DNA of 64,000 nucleotides from Prosapia bicincta (GCA_036971475.1 JBAIZL010000001.1:76475271-76539270); one strand, 5' to 3'; positions 46,781-58,535 are shown, counted from the first letter of the stretch. Numbers and translations are program-made. The notes: generated from the letters alone by a model not told the origin.

Positions 46781-48220
46781 TCATTGTTGTGCAGGAGAGT
46801 TGTCGTGTAACAATGTGTGGTGTGACTCTCCACACTGTTTACACTGTTTCAGAGATTTGCATTTAGCCTGAAAGTGTGATCCCAGGCAGTTAAAACAACG
46901 TCGTAATTTGCTAATGGCACTTTTACGGTCGGACACAGTTAATTCCAAAAACGACTGGCAGTTAAAAACATTATGGTTTGAGCCGCAATAACAACACATC
47001 CCAGTATGACTAGTTGAGATGTTGGCTTGAGCCATGTGAAGCGGGGGTAACCGATGTTGGAACACTGATAGCCTAGGCGCGCTCATAACTGGCGGCACAT
47101 TTCCTTGTCTCCCTCCGGCAGACGGCCGTATAGGGCTCTGCATCACAGGTCTGGGCTCATAAGTGCGTGGTAGCATTTGAGACGTAGCTGTATTAACATA
47201 AGACGTCGACGGCTGGACCGTTGGACTACGTTCAGCTTCGAGGTTAGTTTCGACATGGTCAAAGTTTATACAATCGGCCCCTTGTGAATCAGGTTCATTT
47301 ACGGAGGAAATTAGTACGCGGGGTTGCTGAGTGAATTTCGTGTTAGTAGAAGCCGCGGCAGAAGGCTGGTTAAGTAATTCCAAGGCCCTAGCCTGCTCAG
47401 TGACGAAATCATTTAAAAGTCTATATGTGGGCATTTGATTTATTCCCAATCTCGTCTCGAAATTAAGTCGAGTCTGCGCGTCTAAGTTACCAACAGACAT
47501 TTGAAAAAGCAAGAAGTCCGCCAAGTCGTCTAACTGGACAGCCTTTAGTGCGCACACAGCATTTGAATGTGCGGTTAGAAATCGATTAAGTTCATTCTGA
47601 GACGCGTTCTTGATAGGTTTAAAGTCCTTAATGATTTGAAAATAATGATCGGCTAAACGGCGAGGGTTAGCATAACGATTGCGTAAGGCTTGATATGCGA
47701 TATCATAATTATGCTCAGATATTGTAAGTCCAGTGACAATGGCTAACGCGTCTCCTTTAAGCGCTGACTTTAAATATTGAAATTTCTGTATTGCATTAAT
47801 ACTGCTATTGCAATGCACCATTGAGTCAAACATTGTTATGAAATCTGTCCATTCGTTACTATTGCCTGAAAAGCTAGGCATTGTAAGGTTAGGTAAGTTG
47901 GGCGAACTTGTACCGGGGTTAGTATGCGAGGTTGACTTCACCTCAGTCTTAATAATATTCGGATATTTGGCCAACATTGGCAAATACATATCCTGAAATT
48001 GCTTTTTAATTTTAAAGGCGTTTTCAGCAAGATCGGCGACCTGACTGGCGAACGTTTTTTCCAATATATCAAAAGTTTCAATAAAATTGGACTGAATACG
48101 TCGAATTTCCCGTGCGAGGCCTTCTGGTATTTCTTTATCGTTAAGCACATTTTTTACTTGTTCCAGCTCGCCTACAATATTTTTCAACTTAGACAAGTAA
48201 TATTCTGTGTTAATCTCCAT
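46781..48220 (-). CDS. BEL/Pao Gag (DUF1759 with zinc knuckles), 479 aa
   Basis: ATG at 48220 on the - strand; open to TGA 46783-46781. Residues about 110-290 form the DUF1759 capsid-like region (MPSFSGNSNEWTDFITMFDS; LKSALKGDALAIVTGL). The C-terminal end has CCHC-type knuckles CCYCGSNHNVFNC and CFNCLGSHFQAKC, then CKQCGESHHTLLH, which bind retroelement RNA. The protein frame is complete. Many BEL/Pao elements have one gag-pol frame, so the TGA is more likely a mutation than a designed stop. Confidence 0.92.
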   Translation of the reverse strand: MEINTEYYLSKLKNIVGELEQVKNVLNDKEIPEGLAREIRRIQSNFIETFDILEKTFASQVADLAENAFKIKKQFQDMYLPMLAKYPNIIKTEVKSTSHTNPGTSSPNLPNLTMPSFSGNSNEWTDFITMFDSMVHCNSSINAIQKFQYLKSALKGDALAIVTGLTISEHNYDIAYQALRNRYANPRRLADHYFQIIKDFKPIKNASQNELNRFLTAHSNAVCALKAVQLDDLADFLLFQMSVGNLDAQTRLNFETRLGINQMPTYRLLNDFVTEQARALELLNQPSAAASTNTKFTQQPRVLISSVNEPDSQGADCINFDHVETNLEAERSPTVQPSTSYVNTATSQMLPRTYEPRPVMQSPIRPSAGGRQGNVPPVMSAPRLSVFQHRLPPLHMAQANISTSHTGMCCYCGSNHNVFNCQSFLELTVSDRKSAISKLRRCFNCLGSHFQAKCKSLKQCKQCGESHHTLLHDNSPAQQ

Positions 48221-48537
48221 TTTAATAATAAATTTTTAAAACACAATCAATTAAAATTTTAAAGTCACAATAAGTACAAACGCGGTAATAGAGTGGACTG
48301 TATATAGTTTGTAAGCGGTAATAAACACCAACACTTCCTTGTTCGTAATCGTGTATCGATCGATACGACTATGAGCCACGTGGCTTATTGCGCAATCCGG
48401 CATCGATATTTATCCCTAACGTTATCCTGTATCGATGTGACGCACATTCTTTCACGTCGCGGTAAGCACATGGTTAAGTTAGTCACAAATTCAAAATTTT
48501 AAATTTATAAATTTTATAGCTGAAATAGTTCACTATC

Positions 48538-48554
48538 CGGCCCAGTGGGGACCA
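48538..48554 (-). other. Primer-binding site candidate of BEL/Pao
   Basis: On the coding strand TGGTCCCCACTGGGCCG begins one base after the 5' LTR end. TGG matches a tRNA CCA terminus. I did not assign the tRNA. Confidence 0.6.
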
Positions 48555-48555
48555 A

Positions 48556-49353
48556 TGATTAGTCTGTAGAGAGACTAAAAGTTGAAATGAAACGCGGGGC
48601 GGCAAAGCATTGTCTACCAGGTTACTTACAGTTGCGCAATCGTGAATCACAATTAACATAGAAAGTTTAATAACTGCTCTAAGCAAATCTAACCATTTAG
48701 AAATAAAAGCACGACGACACTGAATTTAACATGAATATAAAATACAAGTTCTAAATAATCCTTAGTTACGCACTTACCCTAGGTAAGAAGTGAAGCAACG
48801 TTCGAAGGAGCGAGGTTGAAGCTTCCACAGTACTGTGGTCGTCAGAGGCAGCATCGAAGCCTTGAAGGCAGTAACGTAACTAAAAACTCAATTAAAGTCA
48901 TGAGTAACAAGTAAAAGTTTACCTTACAAAGCACTTAAGTTCTTGCCGCGAGTCTACGCACTTAGATTGCACAACCGGCGTGATCGAGCGACACTTTAAC
49001 GAAACGGCGAAAATATAGTTCAAAATGTTCATCGACGCGGTCCGAACCTTACGCACATATTAATGAACGAATGCGGTACTTTTAAATTGTATGAAACAAA
49101 GCCCAAGCGGATTAAGCGGCGCGGTTTAACACAGGACTGCCCTAGTCGAGAGCCACAAAACTTCTCCCAATGTGTTGAAGCGGAAAGAACTGTAGAAAGG
49201 GTTCAGAGAGATCATCAAGAAAAAATCAATACTTGTTCCATACATCGATTAGTGGGTCAGAAATCACGTGACCAATACCGTCATGGCACAGCTGAGCGAG
49301 TTAAATAATAGATCAGAGAGGCAAGTTCAAAACTTCGAGCGCTGACTCGAACA
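48556..49353 (-). repeat. BEL/Pao 5' LTR
   Basis: 798 bp and the same termini as 41850-42632, with scattered substitutions, an extra segment near 48845-48875 and a missing segment near 49197. The 5' position follows from the coding orientation. Confidence 0.92.
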
Positions 49354-49358
49354 TCATC
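49354..49358. repeat. BEL/Pao target-site duplication, right
   Basis: TCATC, a copy of 41845-41849. Confidence 0.85.
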
Positions 49359-49794
49359 TGTTTCTTTGAGTTACTGCTCTGTAGATCTAATATTTATGTT
49401 TTAATAAGATAATTTTATTTGTTTATAGACACATTTTTAATCGTAGTAATTTTTTAAATAAAATTTAATAATACCTTATTCCTTAAGTATACCTTATTCT
49501 AAAATAGATTTTAAAATTGTTTTTTTTTAACACAAGAAACTTACTATACATTTTGCTACAATTGAGAATAATAATAATTTTGTGCCATCTTTTCAAATTT
49601 TCATTGAAAATAATTCATAGAAATGTTTGCCAAATTTGATCATAATACAAAAATTATTAATATTACTAATATAAAAGATAAATTATTATAGTTACCGCAA
49701 TAAATACACACTCTTCAATTACTTTTATGTGACATGACCAAATATTTCTCTTTATTCCTAACAACTAACAACTATGCTATTTAATCACTTTTAC

Positions 49795-49915
49795 TTTAAT
49801 TTATGACTATCCAAACTTTAAATTTTGTAAATTTGTAAAAACTTACTGACAGAATATTTTCGAACGCTCTGTGGCGGGCGATCTTCATCAGTGTCTTCTC
49901 TGCTATGGTCAGGAT
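49795..49915 (-). repeat. PLE-tail repeat, family II
   Basis: Shares TTATGACTATCC, ACTTTAAATTTTGTAAATTTG and TAAAAACTTACTGA with 9870-9925. It contains the hammerhead-like motif 49895-49848. Confidence 0.7.
49848..49895 (-). ncRNA. Hammerhead-like motif, family II copy B
   Basis: Core CTGATGA (49891-49885), the full consensus. Stem I is four Watson-Crick pairs (GACA 49895-49892 with TGTC 49851-49848). One extra A is followed by stem II GATCGC/GCGTTC (one mismatch). GAAA is 49861-49858. Stem III AATATT (49858-49853) encloses a 2-nt loop, and C49852 is the predicted cleavage-site base. It lies about 170 bp upstream of mRpL43 exon 1 but on the opposite strand. Confidence 0.6.
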
Positions 49916-50081
49916 CAGGGTAGAAGGTTTCATATTTTAAAGTTAGGTTAAGTAAGAAAAGTATTTAAATTGAAATAATTATTGGAAAAAGGTTTTGATA
50001 ATTCTTCTTAACCTAGAAACGTATTATAGAAAAATAGGAATTTCAGCCATTAATAATTCGTAGAATTAAAAATTAGCAAGT

Positions 50082-50218
50082 ATGTCTAATACGCATTTGT
50101 TTATGAAATCTGGTTTTCCTATTCCTCCTTTAAGAAATGGAGTCGGTCGCTATGTTTGTCAACTAAAAAGAGTAACTTTAAAGTTTTGCAAAACTAATGG
50201 TGGTTGTAAAGGAATAAG
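50082..50218 (+). CDS. mRpL43: mRpL43 exon 1
   Basis: ATG at 50082 is the first Met and matches the usual MSN start of the family. It ends in phase 2 at AG/GTAAGT. It encodes the conserved N-terminus through GGCKGI. Confidence 0.93.
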
Positions 50219-53200
50219 GTAAGTCATTTTTAAAATAATGATAGTTAATCAACATAGGTTTTATTATTTTTGCCCTATATCACATGACTTCCTTTATTTT
50301 TTTAACCTAAACTAGAAAGTTGATAATTATCATAATAATTTATAATTACATTTGTAAAACTTGTCATACATTCAATGTTCTCCAATGTGAAACTAAGAGT
50401 TTTAAAGATTTATGTGCAGGCACAAATGTGTACCATATTTACAACAATGTCAATACATAGTTCTTAAATAGATAGGTTAGGTGTTATGAAATAACTGTTA
50501 ACTGTGTGTTGTGTATTTATTTCCCGTGATCATGTGTACGATTTTAGTGAAAAAATTAAACCAGCTGATGCAAAAAATAATCAGCGACTCGAAAAAAATT
50601 AACAAAATTGGAACGGGAATTAAATACCCTTTTTTGTAACCTATAGTCTTATATTTTGCCTACATTTAGGTCAAATTGCTTGAAACAATTCAAAGCTATG
50701 TTTTGTATTTAGTAGACTGCAGTCTCTCTTATTTTGGACTACATTTAGGTCTCGTTGCAGGAAAAAAAATGATTTTATATATGGGGTATTTTCACATTTA
50801 TTATTCAAATATAAATCTTAAGAAGCAATTTATTTTAGGTGCCTAAAACCATTAATACTGGATAAAATTTGAAAAATTAAACAACCTCAATGTACCATCA
50901 AGAGGAAAAAAACTAAATATTGAAGTTTCACAATAAAAGAGAGCACTGTGTCATTCTACATCACTATATAGCTATAATATGTTATAAGTACAAATTTAGA
51001 TAGATTAGGTCATACAAAATAATTTCACTAAATGTAATATTGATGTCAAGTAAAGCGTTTATAAAATGTGTGAATAACATACATATAGTAATATATAGAA
51101 CAAAAGGCTGAAGACAGAAGTACATGGCGGGACATTTTAACCCTAGAGGGGGTGCATAAATTTTCAAACAGGAGAGGGCCCTTGCGGAGGTTTATTCTGC
51201 ACAAAAACCGTTTAAATTTAAACGGTTTTCGTTTTTATATTTGGGTAACATTATAATTAAATGCTATATAAATATATTGTAAACAATTTTAGAAATCATT
51301 ATTGGATATTTTGAATTTCTAAAAATATCTTACATTGTTAAAACTTGTAAGCAATGTATACTAGACCATTGTTTTCTTCACAGAAGAGGCGTTGGCAGGT
51401 TATTTTTCTGTAATAAAGTTATTAAACGTCTAAACATAAAAATATCTAATTGTGATAGTACTTATATAAATTAGAAATTTATTATAATATTTAGTAACAA
51501 TAACGAATGTTTTACTTCAAATATATAACTCTAAAAATTAGTGGATGAAAAAAATATTGCCTTTATATCACAATAGGTTCTACAGTTAGATAAACTTGCA
51601 GAAACTTAATCTTTGTTGAAAAAACAACTCATAATTGTTCGTTTTCATGCTCACTAGTCACCACTAGTTTAGCGTGAACATGACCCACTCTAATGAGAAT
51701 TATGTTTCTTCTTACTGTCCTCCATTGCCTTACTGGTTCAGTATACCACAGCATTTTTCAGTTTTTACTTTAAAATGTTGAAGTTTCTTGATGTAATCAT
51801 CTTGATTCACTGATTAAACTAATTTTACACTACTTTTAACAGTAAAAAACTAACAACCTTAGAAAAATATGAAATCTACTAATACTACGCAACAGACAGG
51901 GAAAATATACTTAATGACCACACACTTGAAGCCAATAGTCTTTTCAAATATATCACACAAGACGCCGACACCTCACCTAATGTCATAAATCCAACGCTGT
52001 CATACCGTTTGTAAAGAGCCAAAAGCCGCTGGTAGAAGGTTAGCTTCGAAAAAGGAATGATCGTTTTGAAATGCGCCAGCAAGTAAGCAATTACGTATTC
52101 ACTGAGTTGAGTAGTGTAAAATTATTTTAAAAAATGTTTTTTTTCATAACTGCACTGTAGTCGTTTCCTGCCAAATTTTTAGCGGAATTTTCTCTAGAAC
52201 ATCAAAATTGGCAGATTTTCAACAAATTGGCCACTTTTGTCATAATTTTAGATTCACCTATTATGTCTTCATTTGTTTCATTTTCAAATTCATTGGTTTT
52301 TTTGTCAGGTTTATCATCTGGCAGAGACTCATTTTCATCAGAATTATCTAAAAACTGTCTAACAAAATTTCCAGTAGGCCGTATATCTTGAATTTCCTCT
52401 TTTTTGACACTACCGAGCATTTACGAATTCTATCTTCTCAAATGGAACACCAGTAAAATGTGAAACTTAGATACTAAAAAGACATACAACACAAAAATAA
52501 TAATAACAAAAACCGTAATGATTTAACTCCAAAAAGTATTTTGTAATGTAAATAGCCGTGCACGAGGAACTCCCCACAAGTAAGTTACAATAAGGGGCGC
52601 TTGCAGACAAAACCTCTGCAAGTATAACATGATTGCATACTTAAAGATTCACAATGTCCATTTTCCCTTTTTTTTACAACTGTGGATTGAAGAGTTATTT
52701 AAAATACACAAAGTTCCAGCATTTATATTTCATTCATTTTTAATCAGTTGAACATTAGTCTTAAAAAAAACAACTGCTTAGCCAATATACTTCAACAAAA
52801 ATATCAAGAGGTATTGAAGACTAAGAGGTTGGTATTGATGGTGACAGGAATATTAAAATATTTTTAGCCATTTGGGAGTTCTATTGTCCTTTGAAACTCA
52901 CCTATATATAAAAAATTTTAATATTATTTGTACAAGAGAGACATTTTTAATTAATGTATTTTAATAATTATGTATGTTATATAGTAGAAACTCTAATAAC
53001 CAAAACAAAAGAGGGGGGGGCGTTTCACATAACCTATGTTTTGAATAAAGCTCTTTTTAAAATTCTAAGTGAAACTAGCATAGAAAATGTAAAAACATGT
53101 TTAATAAAACCTCTAAAATGACATTTTTAATACATAGATTAATATGTACATACAATAAAATGCAACAATTTTATACAAGTAAAGATTTTAACAGTATTCA

Positions 53201-56200
53201 AGTACATTAGTGTTAATTTAAATCTGTTGAAAAACTTCAACCTTCTTTTGTTGTTTTTCTAATGATTTAAATTACTTCTAGCCACTATATCCCACCATCA
53301 CTTTATTAATAACACGTCAGCAGGCTTAACTTCATCTGGTTGCTGAACAAACCATAAGGAAATCTGAAGATAATGAAACGGTTAAAAACCCACCTAACGA
53401 ATTAAACAACTTGATCGTAAGAAATTTTTAAACTTGAATGGGTCAAGTCAAACATATATTCATGGCTTTATAAAACTTATGGTATATCATGAAAACCTAT
53501 GATTTTAATATACATACTGTACTGTATAACGCAGTGTTAGACATACAGTATTAGACATAAAAAATTACTAACATAACTAACATCTAAGGTATTGGAAATC
53601 TCTCAGTAGTGTCAATACTGTTTTCTGCTACAATCTCATCTTCATCCTCAACTTCTGTTATGTTTGGGTCGTTTGTTCGTGGTAACAAATCTATCCCGAC
53701 CTATTTCTTCATGAGTGAAATCCAGTTCTGGTTCATTTCCAATCACTCACTCCCTTTATCTTCTTGGTTGGCCGCTTCGCATCTGGGAAGTTTCATCTGG
53801 AAGTCTCTGAAAATTTTCTTCATTCTCATTGTAGTCATAAACTACAATGCTGACAAAAAGTTGATTCTTACATTAAAAAAAAAATGTTCTATTTAACTTT
53901 CTGCCATGCCTGAGCATACCAGTAAACAATGTGCTTCATATTGATGGTTTTAAGATTTTAGGAACACTTTAATGTTTCATTTGTCTCTTGTAATAACATT
54001 CTTAGAAACAAACCTCGATAGTGGCTCTTAAAACATTTTATTACTTCCTGATCTAAAGGCTTATTTAAACTTGTAACATTTGTCAGTAGGAATTTGACTA
54101 TTATTTCACCATACTTTAAGTTCTGAGGCTGTGATTGTGTATTGTCAAGTATTAGAACGTCCTTTCTCTAAAGACTTTTTAACTCATAAAAAGACTTAAT
54201 GCTAGGATAAACTCTTTTTCCACTTCCATAACCATCCAGCACTAGTCTTAAATTCTTGGCCTGTTTCACCCATCATTTTGGAAAGTATTTTGACTTTTTG
54301 CTGAATTATAGACCCAGTTAGGGCTACTCCCTTCTTCTTCTGTTAAGTAAACCATAGAAAAACAACTTGGTTTACCTTTTCATTTTCACATTAATAAATT
54401 TTCATGGTTTTCTTGTTTGGCATTTTTGAAGCATGCTCTACAAATTGGGTATCGTAGTTGCCCAACTACAACATGATTTATTTTTTAATTTTTTTTATTA
54501 CATATACTTTTTTCACTGACTGTTTCTGTTAAACCTGATTTTGGTTACTAGAGTTTTGGTTAATAGAGTGTCTACAGTAATTGAAAATTAAGATATGTCA
54601 TTTTTTACACTCATTAAGTTTTATTTTGTGCAGAGAGTTTATAGAGTCTGATCTCCTTGATTTTGCAAAATCCAATCCAGGAGTTGTTGTTTATATCAAA
54701 CCAAGAAGGTTTCGTGCACCTAGTCTAAATGCTGAATATTGTAAGTAAGAGAGATTGTTATTGTAACTGTTTCAATAATGTTTACTTATATTCTCAAAAT
54801 GAAACTAAAGCAAAAAAGTCATATAAACATGGATCTGGAAACTCTTTGTTAATGAGTTACATCTCATGAAAGGTTGAGCTTGGATTTCATTTTCTCCTTT
54901 ACAATGTAATCGTACTAAAATTTGTAGGGTCAAGTTGGGTATTTTTTAAAGTATTTGAGTAACAGTTATAATTAATATTTACAATTAAAATGTTCTGATT
55001 CAAATATGAGTTAAGGGTATACACTTTTTTAAAGGGAAAGGGTTAATAAATAAATATCAAGGAAAGTAAAATAAATATCAATATATCTACTGTATAATAC
55101 AATAAAGTAAATTTTTCCAATTTACCAATTTTTCCAAATCTTTTATGTCCCTACTCTCTATCAAAATCTGTAATTTTTACATTTAAAGTCACATCTACTC
55201 TCTGCTATTAATAACTACTATTGAAGATATAAGTACTACTTATGAGACCTCTATTTATGAAGAGTAATAAGGAAATGAGAGGAATGAAGATATGGCTAAG
55301 GTAAAATATAAAGTCTTTTTCATTCTAGGTGGGGGAAAGCTTGGCTTTGCATAGTCCACCTCAACTTATGAAAACAATCGTCTAACAGGGCCAGCTGTTA
55401 AAACTTTTTAAACTTTTTCTCAGCAGCAACGCCATAACTGTCTACACAATGGTAGATTATTGTAGAAATACAGATTATTTTAGACTTTTGTATGTATGTT
55501 GTATTTTTTATATATGATATTTTTTTAGTAAATGGAGAAACCCAGTATGTTAGTTGTAACAAAATGTCACGTGAAGAAATAGCCAAATGGTTAAATTGGC
55601 TGCGAACTCGATCAGGTATACCAGAAATGCGTTACATGAAGATGTGGCACACAAACAATCCCAGCATTCAAGGCGTTTGGAGTCCATTTACTCACAGAGA
55701 CCCTTCTTTGAACCTCGCAACATTTCCACGGGTAATAATTTACTTTATTGATATCAACAACATAATTTTTAAAAACCTTTTTTGGTCTAGTAACGATAAT
55801 ATTACTCATTTTGATAAATTATTTTACCTTTGCAGTATGAAATATTTAGATTATTTTGTTACAAAATATTAGTATTTATACAATATATTATTATTATAAA
55901 ATAAAATAACTATATACATTGTTAAATGCCACTAAAGTACTAATGATATATACAGAGGGCAAGAGTTACCCAGGATGATCGATTTTACTTGAATTCGTTT
56001 GTGAGTTGAGGCTTAAAAAAGTCCAAACTATCAAATTACTATATTGTAAAAAAATAATGCCTTAAGAATCATTACAAGAGAGAAACATTGAGAGATAACT
56101 ACTAGATTCTCCTGAGCAGTTTCTCCTCCAAAAGTATAAACCATAGTGGCACCTTGTCTAGATATCAACTAAACCTGCTTAATATAATTTGCAAAGTGTA

Positions 56201-57647
56201 TGAATCCAGTCCCTGGAAGTTTAGAACATCTGATTTGGAGACCATCCATAGCTTATGTATTTAAAAGGGTGGATATCCACACCTATTCCAATTTCTCTTA
56301 CCTCCAAAATCCAGAGAAGTAGGAGTGGGATACAGGTGCCCCATCGTCCTGAAGACCTTTTAATAAAGTCATATCATCTAACATTGCATTAAGCTGGCTG
56401 ATCTCATCTTGAGTGGTTGAGCTATTTGACAAGTGGATTCCAAGTCACATGGACATCTTGAGGTGTGGAAAGGCCAACATACCTAGCAAAGCAGGAAAAT
56501 GAAACACACCAACTTCTGATCTCCTCGACATTGTAAATCATGTAGCCTTATCATTCATGCCATTGATAATTGCACCAAAACATATGAGGAAGGTGAGTTA
56601 TAATAAAAGATGATAACATGTCTAACCTCTGAAGATTCGGTCTCAGGAAATATCAAAAGACATTTGTGTGGTTGTTGCAAGATTTTAACTCACAAGGAGA
56701 CATGACTTTTGTTGTTTTTGCAATTAAATGTTTGCTAGTCATGATTTGATTTTTTATTTTTTTACTGGCCTGAAATTCTGTTCTCTATTTACACTTAAGT
56801 GCAGTATGGATTCTGTGTAATTAAAAATGATCTATTCATTGTAGTCAATAGTTAATGTGGTTTGGAAATAGTCATTATCTTCTGCCTCTTTGATGCTCGA
56901 GCTTTCACCTCGGCAATTTTTTGTGTTTTTGGGAGCATTAGTATCTGCATTATTGCACAAATTGACCACCTCATCAACTGTCATGCTTTAAGGCTCCTCA
57001 GATTCATTGACAGCCTTTTTGTCACAACTGAAGCATGATCAGTGGGGACTGGTGGCTCACTAGCTAGACAAAAGAGAGAGGGGTGTTAGTGCGTCAACTG
57101 AAGATCATATATACCATTCAAATGCGAGCGGTTACACTCACTTCTCACTTAAATAAAATACACAAAGCGAATACGTTATTGCACCGTAAACCCTTCTGTT
57201 ATTACAGTATTTTTATGCTATTATAGCAATGACGGTTAACATAAACTGATGGTTTAAAAAGTGACGGTAAATGAAGTTTTACAGTATATACATATTGTAC
57301 CTGATACTTTAAAAAAAAATGTGTGTTTAATTTGCAAAATAAAACACGTTTTAAGCAAGTTTTGATTTTAGTGTGTATTTTATTTACAAAGATATATTTA
57401 TCATCGTTCTAAAACTTAAGTGTATCAGTCTCATGAAACTTTTATTAGCAACTGATGGTTTTCTTTGTAGAGGTATGTTGTTTTATTTTATAGTAAAATA
57501 TATACTATTTTTTTTTAGGAAAACTTTTCAGGACCTCCCAATCAACCTCCCTCAGCAACTGAACTTATTATAGAAATGTTCAAGAACCAGATGTTAGAAG
57601 ACGAACAACAAAGCAATACTTCTGAAGAAAATTTAAAAATGAAATAA
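50082..57647 (+). CDS. mRpL43: Mitochondrial ribosomal protein L43, four exons, 191 aa
   Basis: Joining 50082-50218, 54634-54740, 55529-55731 and 57519-57647 preserves the frame and gives 191 residues. The N-terminus ([19 protein letters not shown], then [12 protein letters not shown]) and the middle ([32 protein letters not shown]) are characteristic of mL43, a nucleus-encoded component of the mitochondrial large ribosomal subunit with an L51/S25/CI-B8 thioredoxin-like fold. The length is slightly above the usual 150-180 because of a polar C-terminal tail. All exons use GT-AG boundaries. The introns of 4415, 788 and 1787 bp hold transposon remnants, but no coding disruption is visible. Expected to be functional and broadly expressed. 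Confidence 0.95.
51846..52110 (+). mobile_element. Penelope-like endonuclease scrap and tail
   Basis: The + frame reads [10 protein letters not shown], a stop, then [20 protein letters not shown], matching the LNTLEQYEIYRH...DILNEQTLH end of the GIY-YIG domain at 41385-41460. The following AGCAAGTAAGCAATTACG resembles a segment near 36690. Confidence 0.7.
52983..54577 (-). mobile_element. Tigger DNA transposon remnant in mRpL43 intron 1
   Basis: The ends AGTAGAAACTCTAATAACCA and (inverse) CTGTAGACACTCTATTAACC are matching Tigger-type inverted repeats. The - strand encodes, with stops, [20 protein letters not shown] then [20 protein letters not shown] and [13 protein letters not shown], corresponding to the LLLDNAPSHP / VTSLLQPMDQGVI region of DDE_1 transposases, followed by an acidic C-terminus. 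Inactive. Confidence 0.8.
54634..54740 (+). CDS. mRpL43: mRpL43 exon 2
   Basis: Acceptor TTTTGTGCAG, donor GTAAGT. Encodes [20 protein letters not shown] and [16 protein letters not shown], the central conserved block. Confidence 0.95.
54741..55528 (+). other. mRpL43 intron 2
   Basis: AT-rich. A segment near 54810-54910 (AACTCTTTGTTAATGAGTTA, then CTCCTTTACAATG) resembles 2600-2680, so a dispersed repeat may be present. Nothing else recognised. Confidence 0.7.
55529..55731 (+). CDS. mRpL43: mRpL43 exon 3
   Basis: Acceptor TTTTTTAG, donor GTAATA. Encodes [20 protein letters not shown] through WLRTRSG and the conserved [17 protein letters not shown] block. Leaves phase 0. Confidence 0.95.
55732..57518 (+). 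other. mRpL43 intron 3
   Basis: Contains a Jockey-like LINE fragment (56000-56620). The 56620-57518 part is AT-rich with no feature I can name. Confidence 0.75.
56000..56620 (+). mobile_element. LINE fragment with RNase H remains
   Basis: On the + strand [10 protein letters not shown] resembles the ALRIITGAPRST segment after LINE reverse transcriptase. [20 protein letters not shown] follows, and then [20 protein letters not shown], a decayed WIPSHVGIPGNEKADxLA block of RNase H. Stops and frame changes throughout. Confidence 0.6.
57519..57647 (+). CDS. mRpL43: mRpL43 exon 4
   Basis: Acceptor TTTTTTTTAG. Encodes [20 protein letters not shown] then [20 protein letters not shown] and stop TAA 57645-57647. 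The [12 protein letters not shown] part matches the family's C-terminus; the polar end is lineage-specific. Confidence 0.9.
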   Translation, partial: ENFSGPPNQPPSATELIIEMFKNQMLEDEQQSNTSEENLKMK

Positions 57648-57833
57648 TTATGTAATATGTAAAGTATTATATTAGTGTAAAATATATAGTAATGATAAAT
57701 ATTGTGTAGGTAATTCATTTTTGTATTGATAGTTAAAAAAGCATTGCTCACTGCTTCATGTTTTGTTTAAAGCTGTGTATAATTTATTTTATACAGCAGT
57801 AGGTCGGTTATGTGTCCAAGCAATATAGCTTCT

Positions 57834-57839
57834 AATAAA
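57834..57839 (+). terminator. Polyadenylation signal candidate of mRpL43
   Basis: AATAAA 187 bp after the stop codon, followed by T-rich sequence. Confidence 0.5.
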
Positions 57840-58430
57840 AATGTTATTACTCGGCCATCTCTCGATTTTTTTTTCAACTATTTGGTAGTCAAAGCCTTGT
57901 AATTGCATTCTTTACTAAGATCTCACCTATGTAACATACCTGTGAATAATTATTTATTTATGAATCATACAATTTCTTTAAGTGTTAACGACATAACCTA
58001 TTATAAAATGTCTAAGTGTTAAGGGCTAATCTAATTTATTTTCGAGCCACGCAATGCCGCTTAAACTTCCTGTAGCACCAACGTTCCAACAACTGTCACA
58101 TGTCAACGACCAGTCATAGCAAATGTGTTGTTTGGCCACCATGTTTGTCTTGGATTTCCAAACTAACCATTGTTTATAGTCATTTTTAAGCCTCTTAACC
58201 ATCAACATATTTATGTTTTCCTCGGGTTTTGTCAAATCTAATTTAAGTTATACTGTGACCTGGATTCTTTTAAAAAAGAATTTATAACCATTAATTAAGA
58301 AAACGATACGAATAGACATTACATAATTATTATTCCACAAATTACTGTGATTTTAGAGAGGACAGACAGCATTTTAAAAGATTACCTTTCCTCCAAACAA
58401 GTGGCGGAATACAATTTGTTTTTAACAAAT
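57840..58430. other. Intergenic stretch without recognised feature
   Basis: A 69-codon frame on the - strand (58235-58026) is slightly richer in G and C but matches no family I know. Confidence 0.5.
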
Positions 58431-58535
58431 ATTTGTTACACTTTTGATATAACTTGACAAAATAACCACTACTTATTGATATTTTTCAGCAGACAGGTCA
58501 CTGAATTGTTTAATGCTGTGAGTCATGGACAAAAC
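58430..58535 (-). repeat. PLE-tail repeat, family III (decayed)
   Basis: Shares CCACTACTTATTGATATTTT and AATGCTGTGAGTCATGGACA with 17240-17320. The hammerhead-like part is shortened. Confidence 0.6.

Larger units (their letters stand above)
41850..49353 (-). mobile_element. Full-length BEL/Pao LTR retrotransposon (inactive)
   Basis: LTRs lie at both ends, with a 5-bp target duplication and gag-pol on the - strand. Gag, protease, reverse transcriptase with RNase H, and integrase are all recognisable in BEL/Pao order. Gag and pol lie in one frame split by TGA at 46781-46783. A second TGA at 44270-44272 splits RNase H from integrase, and a small frameshift near 42905 ends integrase early. The LTRs differ by substitutions and by two indels, so the insertion is not recent. 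It is markedly GC-richer than the flanking DNA. Confidence 0.95.
50219..54633 (+). other. mRpL43 intron 1
   Basis: Contains a PLE endonuclease scrap (51846-52110) and a Tigger remnant (52983-54577). The 50219-51845 and 52111-52982 parts hold nothing I can name; the 72-codon acidic frame at 52420-52202 on the - strand is unidentified. Confidence 0.8.

Noticed and set aside
55612..55809. 65-codon - strand frame across mRpL43 exon 3
   Set aside because: Shadow of the conserved exon in the opposite strand.
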